64,000 nucleotides of DNA from Puccinia triticina (taxonomy: Eukaryota > Basidiomycota > Pucciniomycetes > Pucciniales > Pucciniaceae): the NCBI RefSeq assembly GCF_026914185.1, contig NC_070559.1:2170001-2234000 (forward strand), in the 5' to 3' direction. Position 1 is the first letter of the stretch. Each line of letters begins with the position of its first letter. A program made the translations under genes and the position numbers. Below the pieces are notes generated by a model. The model searched no databases. It was not told the origin of the DNA and saw only the letters and a list, made by a program, of their open reading frames with translations. This document shows positions 20,506-32,454 of the stretch, in pieces.

Positions 20506-22158
20506 TCAGGCGTGGAACAGAAGTGGGGATAGATCGTCTGGGATGCAGAACCAGACCCTATCCGAAACATGGTGCCCGTTTTGACTGCTGTGAGACAGAC
20601 TGTCCGCGCCGTTCTCCTTGGAGACGACCCGTTTCGGTGTCACGTATAGCTGCACCTCCACGAGGAGGGCTTGGATGATCTTCCACTCCTCGTTCACATG
20701 GGTGTCCCGTGACTTGCGAGCCACTAAGACGCTCTCTGTGGTAGTATTGTCGGTCCAAATGACAAAATTCAAACCTCGGACGACCCAGCTGAATTCATGA
20801 AGCATTAGGATGCCGATGCGGATGGCAACGGTTTCTGCCCAGGCGATTGTCCTGTGAGGTTTGGGCCCCTCCCAGCCCTCCTTGAAACGCCGTTGGCACC
20901 AACGGCTACTGACGATAACTCCTATGCTGAAACTCGTGGAGGCGTTGCCCACCCAGCTGATCTCGACTTCTTCGGGAACTGGGACAAGTCTTGTGTGGGT
21001 GAAGTTTGTTAGTGTCTTCAGCCAGAAACGCAGGTCTGTATTCACGTCCAGGGGTAGGGTCCTTGTGGCCCAGAATCGTTTCCACTGATTCATCCAACGG
21101 TACAAACCTCTCAGGTTACACCGGAGCTGTGGGAGGACAAAAGAGACAAGATTCAAACGACCGGACAGCACCTCAACCTCGTTGAACCGGAAACTGGCCT
21201 TCGGGATGAGGAACACCCCTATTTGCGAGATGCGCTCCGCGAGCTTGGCCTCTGGCAGGCGAACCGTGCTATTGGCGCCATTACAAATAAAACCAATGTA
21301 CTTCTGCTCCGCCGCGAAGTCAGAGCATTTGTCTTTGTTCGTCGCAACCCCGAGCGCTAAGGATCGGGAAACCACGTCTGAGATGGTGCACGGGGAATCC
21401 GGATGCTTGACAAAGAGGTTGTCGTCCACCCAGCGGAAGATCTTGACCACCTCAAATTCTGATTCCATGAGCCTCTTCCAGGTGTCAGCGGGTTTGCCAA
21501 AAGACCCGCATCCGGCGACCCCACCAAATGTGATCCGGGTGTCCAGGTACAAGTCTCTTTTTAGATCCTTTACCATCAGGAACGGCCACTGAGCTGGGTC
21601 CGTCGGGATTTGCCAATAGGCCTTTTCCCAGTCAAAAATGGCTAGGTTAAATGGGCCTGAGTTTTTCTTAAAGAAGGCCGCGACCGCCTTGAAGTCGTCC
21701 CAAGTCGTTTTAAACATTTCTTTGTTGACAAAGGAGTTGACGGACGGTGTGTCAGTGTTGTGCCGCGGAAATGATAAATCATTTATTGGTCTCATCTTCC
21801 CGTCCGCGTTGACGAAGGAACCGAGGGGGCTTGACCTGAAGAAAGGAAAAAATTTTGACACCTCGTTGTGTGAAAAAGGGCCAAACATCCGATTCGCCGC
21901 CACCTCTTTGGCAATTGACTTCTGGATTTTTCCTTCTGCATCCTTAGCCAAACTGTGGTTGTCTGGGGTGAACCAGTGCAAATCCCCAATCTTGTGAGAC
22001 GGTATGCCCTGGTTGAAACCACACTCAAAACCTGTCAATATTTCCTCTAGTTCTGGCAACAGACCGGCTTTACCCAAAGCTTTCCTCCATTCTGGCACGT
22101 CCATCTTGCAGGAGACTGTCAAAGGCCAATGCACCCTAATCATTGGCAACACAAGCAA
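20506..22158 (-). CDS. DIRS-1 reverse transcriptase-RNase H
   Basis: A 550-codon minus-strand frame, open throughout; the first ATG is MIRVHWPLTV, a few codons inside. RT landmarks are GKMRPINDLSFPR, IFDWEKAYWQIP and the catalytic box FRWVDDNLFVK. An RNase H domain follows (TIAWAETVAIRIG, then VIWTDNTTTESV). The style matches DIRS-type retroelements, which integrate with a tyrosine recombinase. In the first RNase H position it has WVGNAST where DIRS-2 has WVGDAST, so the catalytic Asp is Asn and RNase H is probably impaired. No recombinase gene follows on the left. Upstream lies its gag. Confidence 0.8.
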   Translation of the reverse strand: MLVLPMIRVHWPLTVSCKMDVPEWRKALGKAGLLPELEEILTGFECGFNQGIPSHKIGDLHWFTPDNHSLAKDAEGKIQKSIAKEVAANRMFGPFSHNEVSKFFPFFRSSPLGSFVNADGKMRPINDLSFPRHNTDTPSVNSFVNKEMFKTTWDDFKAVAAFFKKNSGPFNLAIFDWEKAYWQIPTDPAQWPFLMVKDLKRDLYLDTRITFGGVAGCGSFGKPADTWKRLMESEFEVVKIFRWVDDNLFVKHPDSPCTISDVVSRSLALGVATNKDKCSDFAAEQKYIGFICNGANSTVRLPEAKLAERISQIGVFLIPKASFRFNEVEVLSGRLNLVSFVLPQLRCNLRGLYRWMNQWKRFWATRTLPLDVNTDLRFWLKTLTNFTHTRLVPVPEEVEISWVGNASTSFSIGVIVSSRWCQRRFKEGWEGPKPHRTIAWAETVAIRIGILMLHEFSWVVRGLNFVIWTDNTTTESVLVARKSRDTHVNEEWKIIQALLVEVQLYVTPKRVVSKENGADSLSHSSQNGHHVSDRVWFCIPDDLSPLLFHA

Positions 22159-22293
22159 CGAGCAAAGAGAGAAACAAAGTTAATTGCAACAGTTAGATAT
22201 GTGTAATCTTGCACAACAATTCCGTTCAGCGTTGGCTGGGCACCAACACAAAAAATATGAAGAAGAAAAACTGGACAAAAAAAGGGGGATTCT

Positions 22294-23819
22294 TTAAACA
22301 GGGATGTGACCCTGTGGCCCTAAAAACTTTGTGGTGTTACATCGAGACAAAAGAAAAACAAGGTGAAATGAGGAAATCTCAAAAGACCACCTACTTGGTC
22401 GGATTTCCTGAGCCGCCCTGTGGGTTGTAATTGGGCGCGTTCGCCCCTTGTCAACCGTAACCAGTTGATTTGGCATGACGTTTGTCGACATATCCCTCCA
22501 CAAAGTTGGAACCTTGGTAGCATCGTAAACGTCTCTCCGGATCCCCACCTTCTGACGCCGCGAAGCCGCTTGGATTATAGTTCGGCGCGAGTCTGTTATA
22601 ATCTGAGAGAAATCCTTGTTGCCGCCCTTGAGGCCCAGGTCTCTTGAAGCCCTGGTATTGGACTGCTTCTGAAGCGTATCCAGAGGTGTGCTGGTAATTT
22701 TGAGGCGCTCCGCATACCGGAGTGTGTGGGGCTTTGAAATTGCTAAACACAACTGGTCGACCTTGATTTCGCGCCAAACTCGCGAAGACTCCTATCTCTG
22801 GATCCGCATGAGCATATTCTTGACCCGGAGCGTGATGGTTCTCTTTCCAACCCGCTTCTCCAAAAGTTTGCACAGTAACGTAGAGTTCTTCTATGAGCGT
22901 TTGTTGTTGGATTGATATGTCCTGAATCGCGGAACCTTCTTCTGATGCAATGTGGTGAGCGAACGCGGTCATTCTAATGGCCATGTCGTAACGGAGAGCC
23001 GTCATAAACCTGTAACCGCCCGCCGATATCGCGTCGCAGTTTTCTTTGTGTACCAACAATCTCGCGGCAAAGAACTCCATGCCGTATACGTCTCTCAGCG
23101 TCAAATAGAAGTTGTGATGATTGTTGGTCCAATTTGAATGGGTCTGGGTCCATTCGGACGGATACGCTAAGCCCTTGTAGGCTTTCTCCAATTCGACCGC
23201 TCTAGAATTTTTCATATTTATGTTGGCGTGAATGGCCTCTTCTTCCATTCTGATAACCAATCATTCATCAGACTTGGAAAACTACTACCAATTCCTTGAA
23301 GGACAAAAAATAAAAAACCTCACCATTGTTAAATATATTAAGAGGCAAGGGTGCCCTTAAAGCCTTAATGTTTTCATCAAAAAATGGAGTAAACCCCACA
23401 TCGTGATGGCTAGACACCGCACCTATCGCGTGGACTAGACCCAATTCTTTTTCTGCCTTAACCAATTTTGCGAACATTCTAGGTTCAACTGTCAAGAGCA
23501 CCGGAGTTGCTGAAACTGTCCTTGTGATAGATGGTTTACTTTTGGCTGAATCAGTCAACCCAGATGCGTTCATCAAATATTTGACCAAGATATTGTTGCC
23601 GGCCTGTTGAGCTTCTTTTATCTTTTCCCAGATATGGGCTCTCTCTTGATTGATGTCTTCTGATACTACAACTGCCGGAGGGTGTACATTGGTACTGTTC
23701 AAAATTGCCTCCACGGTAGATTTGGGCAACTTCGGGAGCGATATAATGGCATCTAAATCCAAAACATCCATTGGCCCTGCTGGTGCCAGGAACCGTAACA
23801 AACCAGAATTGCAAAGCAA
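22294..23819 (-). pseudogene. DIRS-1 gag
   Basis: Two minus-strand frames, 23819-23268 and 23260-22451, lie directly upstream of the RT gene in the order gag-RT. The second has a helical capsid-like region (YKGLAYPSEWTQTHSNW) and a Gly/Gln/Asn-rich tail. The junction at 23260-23335 contains GTGAGG and TTATCAG, which look like splice sites, but joining them does not keep the frame, so I treat the break as a frameshift. Another overlapping frame (22752-22294) may be the original C-terminus. Assignment rests on position and composition rather than on a recognised motif. Confidence 0.5.
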
Positions 23820-24172
23820 ATCTCTATGTGTTTTTTGAATAATTTGAATGAGGAACCGGCCTCACTTTTAGTTGGTCTATCACTGCCGTCTGGAGTTAAA
23901 AACTCATTGTCCAAATTGGCCTCTGCCTCACGTGTAAGGGTTCAATCCCTTCACTAGAGCCAACGACAAAGGAGCAGGGACACGGAGCGCGGAGAGAGAC
24001 TTCTAGGACCAAACTCGTGGTTTTGATTGCAACTGATCCAGAGAGAAGTCAGTTCTCTCTGTGAGGGACAAAGAGAGAACAAGAAGAGAGAATGACAAGT
24101 TGAGGGAGTGAGCTTACCTGATCCAGAGAGAAGTCAGTTCTCTACTGAATCAGGGAAGGGGAAGAGCTCAGA
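23820..24172. other. Junction region with duplicated 25-bp hairpin motif
   Basis: CTGATCCAGAGAGAAGTCAG followed by TTCTCT occurs at about 24033 and again at about 24120. Each copy folds on itself (AGAGA...TCTCT). It probably belongs to the 3' end of Gypsy-3. No gene. Confidence 0.4.
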
Positions 24173-26028
24173 CTAAGTACAAGATTGTGACAGGCCTTGG
24201 TAACCTCTTGTGAACTCCAAGGGAGGAGGGGGGTTTACAGTCTCCCCTCCTATAAAAGAGAAGAAAGAGTAAGGGAGAAAGGAATAAGGCAAGGGAATGG
24301 GGGCATAGGGGACAAAAGAGTTAGGTGGGGCACTCCAGAAGTTGGTGGTAGGGGGGGGTGGGAGGAACTGAGGCGGGATTGGCAAGCCGGGAGGCAACGG
24401 ACAAGGGGGGAGACGAGACTTGGGGCCCCTGTGTAGGACTTCAGAAGCTGGCAATGAGGTCAGCCACTTCATCTGGGTCAAAGGACGGTTCCTCGAACTC
24501 ACTACAGAAGTGCGGGGACGCGAGGGTAAGGGCGGGGGTGATGAGAGGAGAGCTGGCGGCGGGGGGACATACTTTACAGCCTCAATTGAGAGTCGGTAGG
24601 CGTCCAGGTCTTCATAGTCCTCCACTGATGAAACATGGAGGTGTGGGGGATAGATGTTGTCCGCGGGGCCGTCCAGCGCGTCCTCCGCAATAGCTTTGTC
24701 TACTAAGCTCATCGCGGCGGCGTTTGCTGTGTCGTATTCTTGGACCGCCGCTACAGTGGCTGCTTGGGTTGGTGGTCGGCCCGCCGGCGGGTTGACAGGC
24801 TTGCCGGGGGCTGGTTGGGCGGGTCCGCGCGCCTTGGGAGCAATGTAATTAGCCGGTCTTGGGCGTGTGATGAAATTGTCCGGGGCATCAACATAGCGTT
24901 TTTTGACTGGCCCCGGGCAGGATCCCGGAATGTTGCCGCAAGCCTTCTTGCAGAAGTGGCATCGTCCTTGCGAGTCAAGGTACGAGTGAATTTGCCAAAT
25001 GAAGTCCTCGCGCGCTGATTGCACATTGGTTGACGGTACCTGCCGGCCAGGATTGGGTTGGAGTGTGGATTGGCTCAGGGCTAGTGCCGGTGCATTTACT
25101 GCCTGCTCGAACGCCCCGTAGACGAACGGAGTGGCATCCAGAAGTTGGCGTTTGGCCACTCGGTGTTGCAATGCCTTGGGGAGTCCATAGACGACGAACT
25201 GAGCTGATCAGCATCCAATAGAGCGGTGACTTCCATGGCGTCGAAGTTGAACAAGCTCTGGAGCGTACGAGCCCTGGTACTGTAGGTCTGGAACAACTCG
25301 GCCGGCCCCATGTCAATTTGCCTGATTTGTTTCTTCAGCTCCGCTCGCCAGTTGAGCGGCAGCGCAAAATCAAACATTCAAGCTTTGAATTCAGACCAAG
25401 AGTTGGTCAGATAACGGGAGGCTTTGTTCCTGTAGAACGATTTCAAGTTTGTTTTGGCAATGAGGTTGCCAACAATTCAAACCTTGTCCAAGGAAACGGT
25501 GACGGCTTTGGTCTTGAAAAATATCTCAACCCCGTGGATCCAGGTGAGGAACAACTCGGCAACAAGAAACGGACCAGCAAACAAGGGCCCATCTGAAGTT
25601 CAGAATCGTTGTAGATCTACACCCTCAGTCGCTGGTCGGCCCGGGTGGTTGGAGGGCTTGGCTTTTGCATGCATACCAACGATGATCTCCTCGAGTCGGT
25701 CGGTTTTTGCATGCATGCCAACTATGATCTTCTTGAGTTGGTTGGTGCGGGCCGCGTTGGCCTTGATAGCGGCTTGGAACGCTTGTAGATCAGCTCGTCG
25801 GTCAGCAGCGGCTTGGCGGCGATCCTCGTTAGCCTGCTCAACTGAGGCGTGCTGAAGCTTCAGTACCCGCTTGAACCAATCTTTTGCGGTGGTCAGATCA
25901 GCGGCCTCGGTTGTTCGGGTCGACTTGGTGGAATGTTCTGGGCCCCCAGCGGTAGGGGTTGTATCCGACATCTCTATTGGTTGTTGGGGGTTGGGGCGGC
26001 TGGGAGATGTGGTGAAGAGCTGGGCCAA
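24173..26028 (-). pseudogene. Gypsy-3 gag, without pol
   Basis: The N-terminal frame 26028-25600 encodes a coiled-coil region with a 14-residue repeat (IIVGMHAK twice). After frameshifts, 25377-25096 gives the capsid-type segment PLNWRAELKKQI and MGPAELFQTYSTRARTLQSLF. The frame 25171-24173 gives LPKALQHRV-like sequence, a cysteine knuckle (GRCHFCKKACGNIPGSCP) and a long proline-rich tail. This is the layout of Ty3/Gypsy gag in rust fungi. No protease, RT or integrase follows: DIRS-1 gag begins 350 bp to the left. Either the element is truncated or it is a gag-only (TR-GAG type) retroelement. Confidence 0.7.
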
Positions 26029-26719
26029 CCGTCTGCGCTTGGCGTTACCGGATCAGAGGATAGCTTCAGGATCCAAGAGAGGAACACTACCAAGATTGAT
26101 GAATTTGTGATGTCGTATATTGATCGATATAGCGTATATTGATCAATTTATATTGATCAATTTTTTTTTATTATTCTTCTTGATACCTTTGTCTGTTTTC
26201 CATGTCTCCTTAATACCATTCTATAATCTCTCTCCTTCCCCTTGTGTTAGCTTCAAGCCACAGGAATCTTTTTTTTTGCCTGATAACATTCATAAATTTC
26301 TACATACACCATTCAATTCTTCCTGAAAAAAAGACATTGCAAGTTTTAGGATTAATCCAGGATGGCTGAGGGATCTCAATTTTTTTTTCTTCTTTTTTTT
26401 TTACTTCAACAATTGATCTGTTATCAGAAGACTGCAAATTGACTTTTTTTTCAAAAAAGGAAAAACATTGACCCCTGACCTCTCTCATGATACCATCCTG
26501 CACACATTTTTAATTTGGTTGGTTGAACTTGCTCAAGATATTGCATATCATACTTGAAGTGCTACATGCATAGGAGGCCTTTTTGAAATTAGTTTACCAT
26601 GGTTTAGCATATTTTTGTCAGGTTCTTTTTATTATCTACTTTTGTTATCAACCACAGATTAATGAGGAATATTTCCACATAAAATTTTGTTGGACAATTT
26701 TTCTGAATATAGAACCCAG
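26029..26719. other. AT-rich stretch right of Gypsy-3 gag
   Basis: No gene. On the minus strand CTTGGTAGTGTTCCTC at about 26080-26096 could be the Gypsy-3 primer-binding site, with LTR remnants to its right. The direct repeat TATATTGATCAA occurs near 26135-26160. Confidence 0.3.
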
Positions 26720-28077
26720 AAATAATGTTTTTGGGGTCACATCCATTATGCAGCAGCTGCAATCTGATCAGTTGCCAAATCTCACTACTTTGTTAGTTTC
26801 TTGGTATGTCTGCAACTATATCTCAACACAGCCTGGGAATTTTTCCATGAAATTGGTACCAAAATTTTTAAAAGCCCCCATAGATTCATTGTGTACCTTG
26901 AATGACCACAAAATCCCCAAATGTAGCTGCTACAATCTGATCAGTGGCCAAATATCACTAATTTGGTAGTTTCTTGGTGTTTCTGCCACTATATCTCAAC
27001 ACAGACCAGGAGTTCTTCCATGATATTGGTTTCAAAATGATCAAGAGTCCCCAAGGATTCATTGTGTACCTTAAATGACCACAAAACTCCCTAATGTAGC
27101 CCCTACGACCTGATCAGTTGCCAAATATCACTAATTTGGTAGTTTCTTGGTGTTTCTGCCACTAGATCTCAACACAGCCTGGAGGTTCTTCCATGATATT
27201 TGTATCAAAATGTTCAGTAGCCCCCAAGGATCCATTGTGTACCTTAAATGACCACAAAACCCCCAAATGTGGCAGCTACAATCTCATCAGTTGCCAAATC
27301 TCACTAATTTGGTAGGTTCTTGGTGTTTCTGCCACTATATCTCAACACAACCTGCGAGTTCTTCCATGATATTGGTTTCAAAATGATCAATAGTCCCCAA
27401 GGATTCATTGTGTACCTTAAATTACCATGAAACTCCCTAATGTAGCCCTACGACCTGATCAGTTGCCAAATATCACTAATTTGGTAGTTTCTTGGTGTTT
27501 CTGCCACTATATCTCAAAGCAGCCTGGGAGTTCTTCCATGATATTGGTACCAAAATAATCACATGCCCTCAAACATTCATTGAGTACCTTTGATGACCAC
27601 AAAACCCCCAATTGTAGCAGGCAGAATGTGATCAGTTGCCAAATATCACTAATTTGGTAGTTTCTTGGTGTTTCTGCCACTATATCTCAGCGCAGCGTGG
27701 CAGTTCTTCCATGATATTGGTACCACAATGATCACATGACCCTGAGGATTCATTGTGTACCTTGAATGAACACAAAACCCCCAAATGTAGCAGCCACAAT
27801 GTGATCAGTTGCCAAATATTACTAATTTGGTAGTTTCTTGGTGTTTCTGCCACTATATCTCAGCACAGCGTGGGAGTTCTTCCATGATATTTGTACCAAA
27901 GTGATCAAATTCCGCTGAAGATTAATTGTGTACCTTGAATGACCACAATACCCCCAAATGTAGCAGCTAGGATGTGATCAGTTGCAAAATATCACTAATT
28001 TGGTAGTTTCTGGTGTTTCTGCCACTATATCTCAGCGCAACGTGGGATTTCTTCCATAATATTGGTATCAAAATGAT
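26720..28077 (+). repeat. 173-bp satellite, forward array (8 units)
   Basis: The marker TCTCA after CACTATA recurs at 26821, 26994, 27167, 27340, 27512, 27685, 27858 and 28030, so the unit is 172-173 bp. Conserved blocks are CACTAATTTGGTAGTTTCTT and TTCTTCCATGATATTGGTAC. The first unit is the most diverged. No coding capacity. Confidence 0.97.
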
Positions 28078-30735
28078 CTGAGATATAGTGGCAGAAACAC
28101 CAAGAAACTACCAAATTAGTGATATTTGGCAACTGATCACATTGTGGCTACTACATTTGGGGGTTTTGTGGTCATCCAAGGTACTCAATGAATGTTTGGG
28201 GGAATGTGATCATTTTGGTACCAATATCATGGAAGAACTCTCATGCTGCGCAGAGATATAGTGGCAGAAACACCAAGAAACTACCAAATTAGAACATTTG
28301 CCAACTGATCACATTGTGGCTGCTACATTTGGGGGTTTTGTGGTCATCCAAGGTACCAAATGAATCTTCAGGGCCATTTGATCATTTTGGTACCAATATC
28401 AAGGAAGAATTCCCATGCTGCGCTGAGATATAGTGGCAGAAACACCAAGAAACTACCAAATTAGTGATATTTGGCAACTGATCACATTGTGGCTGCTACA
28501 TTTGGGGGTTTTGTGGTCATCCAAGGTACCAAATGAATTTTTGAGGGCATCGGATCATTTTGGTACCAATATCATGGAAGAACTCCCATGCTGCGCTGAG
28601 ATATAGTGGCAGAAACACCAAGAAACTACCAAATTAGAACATTTGCCAACTGATCACATTGTGGCTGCTACATTTGGGGGTTTTGTGGTCATCCAAGGGA
28701 CGAAATGAATCTTCAGGGCCATTTGATCATTTTGGTACCAATATCATGGAAGAATTTCCATGCTGCGCTGAGATATAGTGGCAGAAACACCAAGAAACTA
28801 CCAAATTAGTGATATTTGGCAACTGATCACATTGTGGCTGCTACATTTGGGGGTTTTGTGGTCATCCAAGGTACCAAATAAATGTTTGAGGGCATCTGAT
28901 CATTTCGGTACCAATATCTTGGAAGAAGTCCCATGCTGCGCTGAGATATAGTGGCAGAAACACCAAGAAACTACCAAATTAGAACATTTGCCAACTGATC
29001 ACATTGTGGGTGCTACATTTGGGGGTTTTGTGGTCATCCAAGGTACTCAATGAATCTTTGAGGGCATGTGATTATTTTGGTACCAATATCATGGAAGAAC
29101 TCCCAGGCTGCTTTGAGATATAGTGGCAGAAACACCAAGAAACTACCAAATTAGTGATATTTGGCAACTGATCACTTTGTAGCTGCTACATTTGGGGTTT
29201 TTGTGGTCATTAAAGGTACACAATGAATATTTGAGGGCATGTGATCATTTTGGTACCAATATCGTGGAAGAACTCCCACGCTGGGCTGAGATATAGTGGC
29301 AGAAACACCAAGAAACTACCAAATTAGTGATATTTTGCAACTGATCACAGTGTGGCTGCTACATTTGGGGGTATTGTGGTCATTCAAGGTACACAATGAA
29401 TCTTCAGGAGCATGCAATCATTCCTTACCAATATCATGGAAGAAGTCCCATGCTGCGCTGAGATATAGTGGCAGGAACACCAAATGAGTGATATTTGGCA
29501 ACTGCCCACATCTTGGCTGCTGCACTTGGGGGTCTTGTGGTCATTCAAGGTACTCAATCAGTCTTTGAGGGCATTTGATCATCTTGGTACCAATATCTTG
29601 GAATAACTGCCATGTTGCGCTGAGATATAGTGGCAGAAACACCAAGAAACTACCAAATTAGTGATATTTGGCAACTGATCACATTGTAGCTGCTACATTC
29701 AGGGTTTTTGTGGTCATTCAAGGTACACCATGAATCTTTGAGGGTATTTGATCATTATGGTACCAATATCATGGAAGAACTTCCATGCTGCGCTGAGATA
29801 TAGTGGCAGAAACACCACAAAACTACCAAATTAGTGATATTTTGCAACTGATCACATTGTGGCTGCTACATTTGAGGGTTTTGTGGTCATCCAAGGTACT
29901 CAATGAATTTTTGAGGGTGTTTGATCATTTTGTTACCAATATAATGGAATAACTCCCATGCTGCGCTGAGATATAGTGGCAGAAACACCGAGAAACTACC
30001 AAATTAGTGATATTTGGCAACTGATCACATTGTGCCTGCTAAATTTGGGGGTTTTGTGGTCATTCAAGGTACCCAATGAATCTTCAGGGGCATTTGATCA
30101 TTTTGGTACCAATATCATGGCAGAACTCCCATGCTGCACTGAGATATAGTGGCAGAAACACCAAGAAACTACCAAATTAGTGATATTTGGCAACTGATCA
30201 CATTCTGCCTGCTACAATTGGGGGTTTTGTGCTCATTGGAGGTACTCAATCAATCTTTGAGGGCATTTGATCATCTTGGTACCAATAACATGGAAGAACT
30301 CCCATGCTGCGCTGAGATATAGTGGCAGAAACACCAAGAAACTACCAAATTAGTGAGATTTGGCAACTGGTCAGATTGTAGCTGCTACATTTGGAGATTT
30401 TGTGGTCATTTAAGGTTCACAATGAATCCTTGGTAGCTATTGATCATTATGATACCAATATCATGGATGAACTCCCAGGCTGTGTTGAGATATAGTGGCA
30501 TAAACACCAAGGAACTACCAAATTAGTGATATTTGGCAACTGATCAGATTGTAGGGGCTACATTAGGGGGTTTCGTGGTCATTTAAGGTACACAATGAAT
30601 CCTTGGGGGCTATTTATCTTTTGGATCGCAATATCGTGGAAGAATTCCCAGGCTGTGTTGAGATATAGTGGCAGGAACACCAAAAAACTACCAAATTAGT
30701 GACATTTGCCAACTGATCAGATTGTAGCTGCTAAA
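28078..30735 (-). repeat. 173-bp satellite, reverse array (16 units)
   Basis: The reverse complement of the same unit. GAGATATAG recurs at 28080, 28253, 28425, 28598, 28770, 28943, 29115, 29288, 29460, 29622, 29795, 29968, 30141, 30314, 30487 and 30660, spaced 172-173 bp except one 162-bp unit. Units from 28080 to 29115 alternate between a TTAGTGATATTTGGC and a TTAGAACATTTGCC variant, giving a dimeric higher-order repeat of about 345 bp. Confidence 0.97.
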
Positions 30736-31216
30736 AGTCTCTCCTAGGTTGTTGTTGATAGGATGAGCAGTATCTTGGGAGTGTTCAGACATGTTGAAGG
30801 CTAACTATAGAGGAATGAAGTAGTCCAGCTGGATGGTTGGGATAAATGCGAGTCTTTCCAGAAGGGTGAAGTTGAGGACTTTTTTTTTGTGAAGGAATAA
30901 AAGGGGTTGAAGGAGTGAATGGTTAAGGGTGATATTTAAACAAAAATTGCTTCAAGCATACCTCTATTTGAAGAACAAATTGAACCGGTGCAAAACGGTC
31001 ACACTAATTTATTGCAGAGATTTTTGGGAACAATAGTTTCAATTCAAATTACAATTCACCACAGTCTGCAACAAGCGGCGGCGCAGCCGCCTTGAAAATC
31101 TAGTAAATATAAAATACAGAAAATTATATTAGAAATGAAATTAGCTTTACACCGTGAAAAAAGAGCACGGGTGAGAAGTTGCCATTGTATTATTTATGTT
31201 ACTTTTCACACATAGC
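30736..31216. other. Non-coding stretch right of satellite
   Basis: AT-rich with no gene. A GC dyad GGCGGCGCAGCCGCC lies at about 31076-31090 and resembles the dyads in the two solo LTRs. Confidence 0.5.
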
Positions 31217-32020
31217 TTTTACACGTGACAATTGGTTATAAAATGTCATGTGCCAAAGCAAAGGGAAGTTAAGTAACATAGTACAAATAAATTTCCCACA
31301 GCCAAGGAGGCTTACACGCCAAAATTTGGCCAATTCCCATAACCAAAAAGGGACTGTCTTGTGTGCTCATGGTCCCTCCCAATATTTAAAGGAGCCTTCA
31401 GGGCCTCTGGAATCAATCCCCCAGACTATTCAACCACACATACCCTGTAAGTTACTCGTGAGTATTCTCCTCCTACTTCTAGAGCAGTGTATCCCTTATA
31501 AAACCCCACCTAGCACGTCAAACCTACTAGAAATTACCCTTAAAATATAGAAAATTCCTTTATAGAGCAATTTTCAGCGTAACTTCTTTACAAATAATTG
31601 CAGTAAGACTCCAGCCTCTGTCAAGCAGCCAATCAGCTTAAGCTCTTAAGAGTTATTTTTACGCTTGAAACTCCCTGTTATTAATAATTATATATTATTA
31701 ATATTAAAGTCTTTATCCTCTTAAATAAGAGAGAAATCCCTTTTAGTGGCTAATTACCATGTAACAAGTTTGGTATTATATCACCAGTGTTTTACTTCAA
31801 CACAGTTATAGTGCAAGGGCCTACAAACCCTAATTACATATAAAAATTATGGTTTTTCAACCCTTAGCTTCATAAACAGAGCTGTCATACGGCCTGGCAC
31901 CGTAGGAGTTTCACAGCGCCTAGGATATTGACAGTAAGTATTACTCTTTCACTGAACCTTGTTTATCTCAGAGGTACAACTCTCTGTCTGCTTGATTGCT
32001 CTTATTTTTGCTGGCCTTTG
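31217..32020 (+). repeat. LTR-like fragment related to Gypsy-1 3' end
   Basis: About 100 bp near 31910-32010 (CGCCTAGGATATTGACAGTA, then CTTTCACTGAACCTTGTTTA) matches the minus strand at 925-1040. A TATA-like TATTTAAAGG lies at 31382. Boundaries are estimated; no target duplication was found. A 28-nt AT palindrome region lies at 31680-31710. Confidence 0.4.
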
Positions 32021-32454
32021 CCCTATCTTTGATCACAGGTCTGCACCTGTCTTAACTTCATCAACCAAAGAATTCTGCTGCATTTCATCCTTCTTTTTTT
32101 GTGGTTTTTGTAAGAAACAAACCACATAGGTTTCCCTTTAAAGAACCTTGACTATCCAGAAGGAAGCTGAAAAATTGTGGCTGGATTAAACTTGTCTAAT
32201 CCAGGAGCCCTCCACGTTTCTTTGGTGAGAGGAGGCTGTAGCACTCTCTGGCACAGCTTGGCAGCACTCCCTTAAGGAGGTAGCATTGCCAGTGGAAGTT
32301 AGTACCCACCAGAATAACCTTGAACATCTGCTTATCTTGAATCTGCTCAGTTTCTCTCTCTCTTTCTCTCTCTCTCTTATATTTGTATTTTCTTTATCCA
32401 AAGAAATCCAAATATTGCCCCCCATTTTCTTGTGTCCTTATGTAACTATAGAGA
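32021..32454. other. Non-coding stretch with TC microsatellite
   Basis: A (TC)n-rich tract at about 32348-32380. Nothing else recognised. Confidence 0.6.

Noticed and set aside
20291..20506. Small frame immediately after DIRS-1 RT as a recombinase remnant
   Set aside because: It lacks any R, H-x-x-R or Tyr motif and ends in a lysine run; no similarity to the two recombinases in the window.
23260..23335. Intron in DIRS-1 gag (GTGAGG to TTATCAG)
   Set aside because: Every splice combination I tried gives a stop or loses the downstream frame; a frameshift is simpler.
23930..23960. B-box-like GGGTTCAATCCC hinting at a tRNA gene
   Set aside because: I could not find a matching D-arm, anticodon arm or 7-bp acceptor stem around it.
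29296..29487. Open frame inside the satellite
   Set aside because: It follows the repeat unit and has no counterpart in neighbouring units.
26720..30735. CRISPR-like appearance of the regular repeats
   Set aside because: Units are contiguous 173-bp monomers without unique spacers, in a eukaryotic context and in both orientations.
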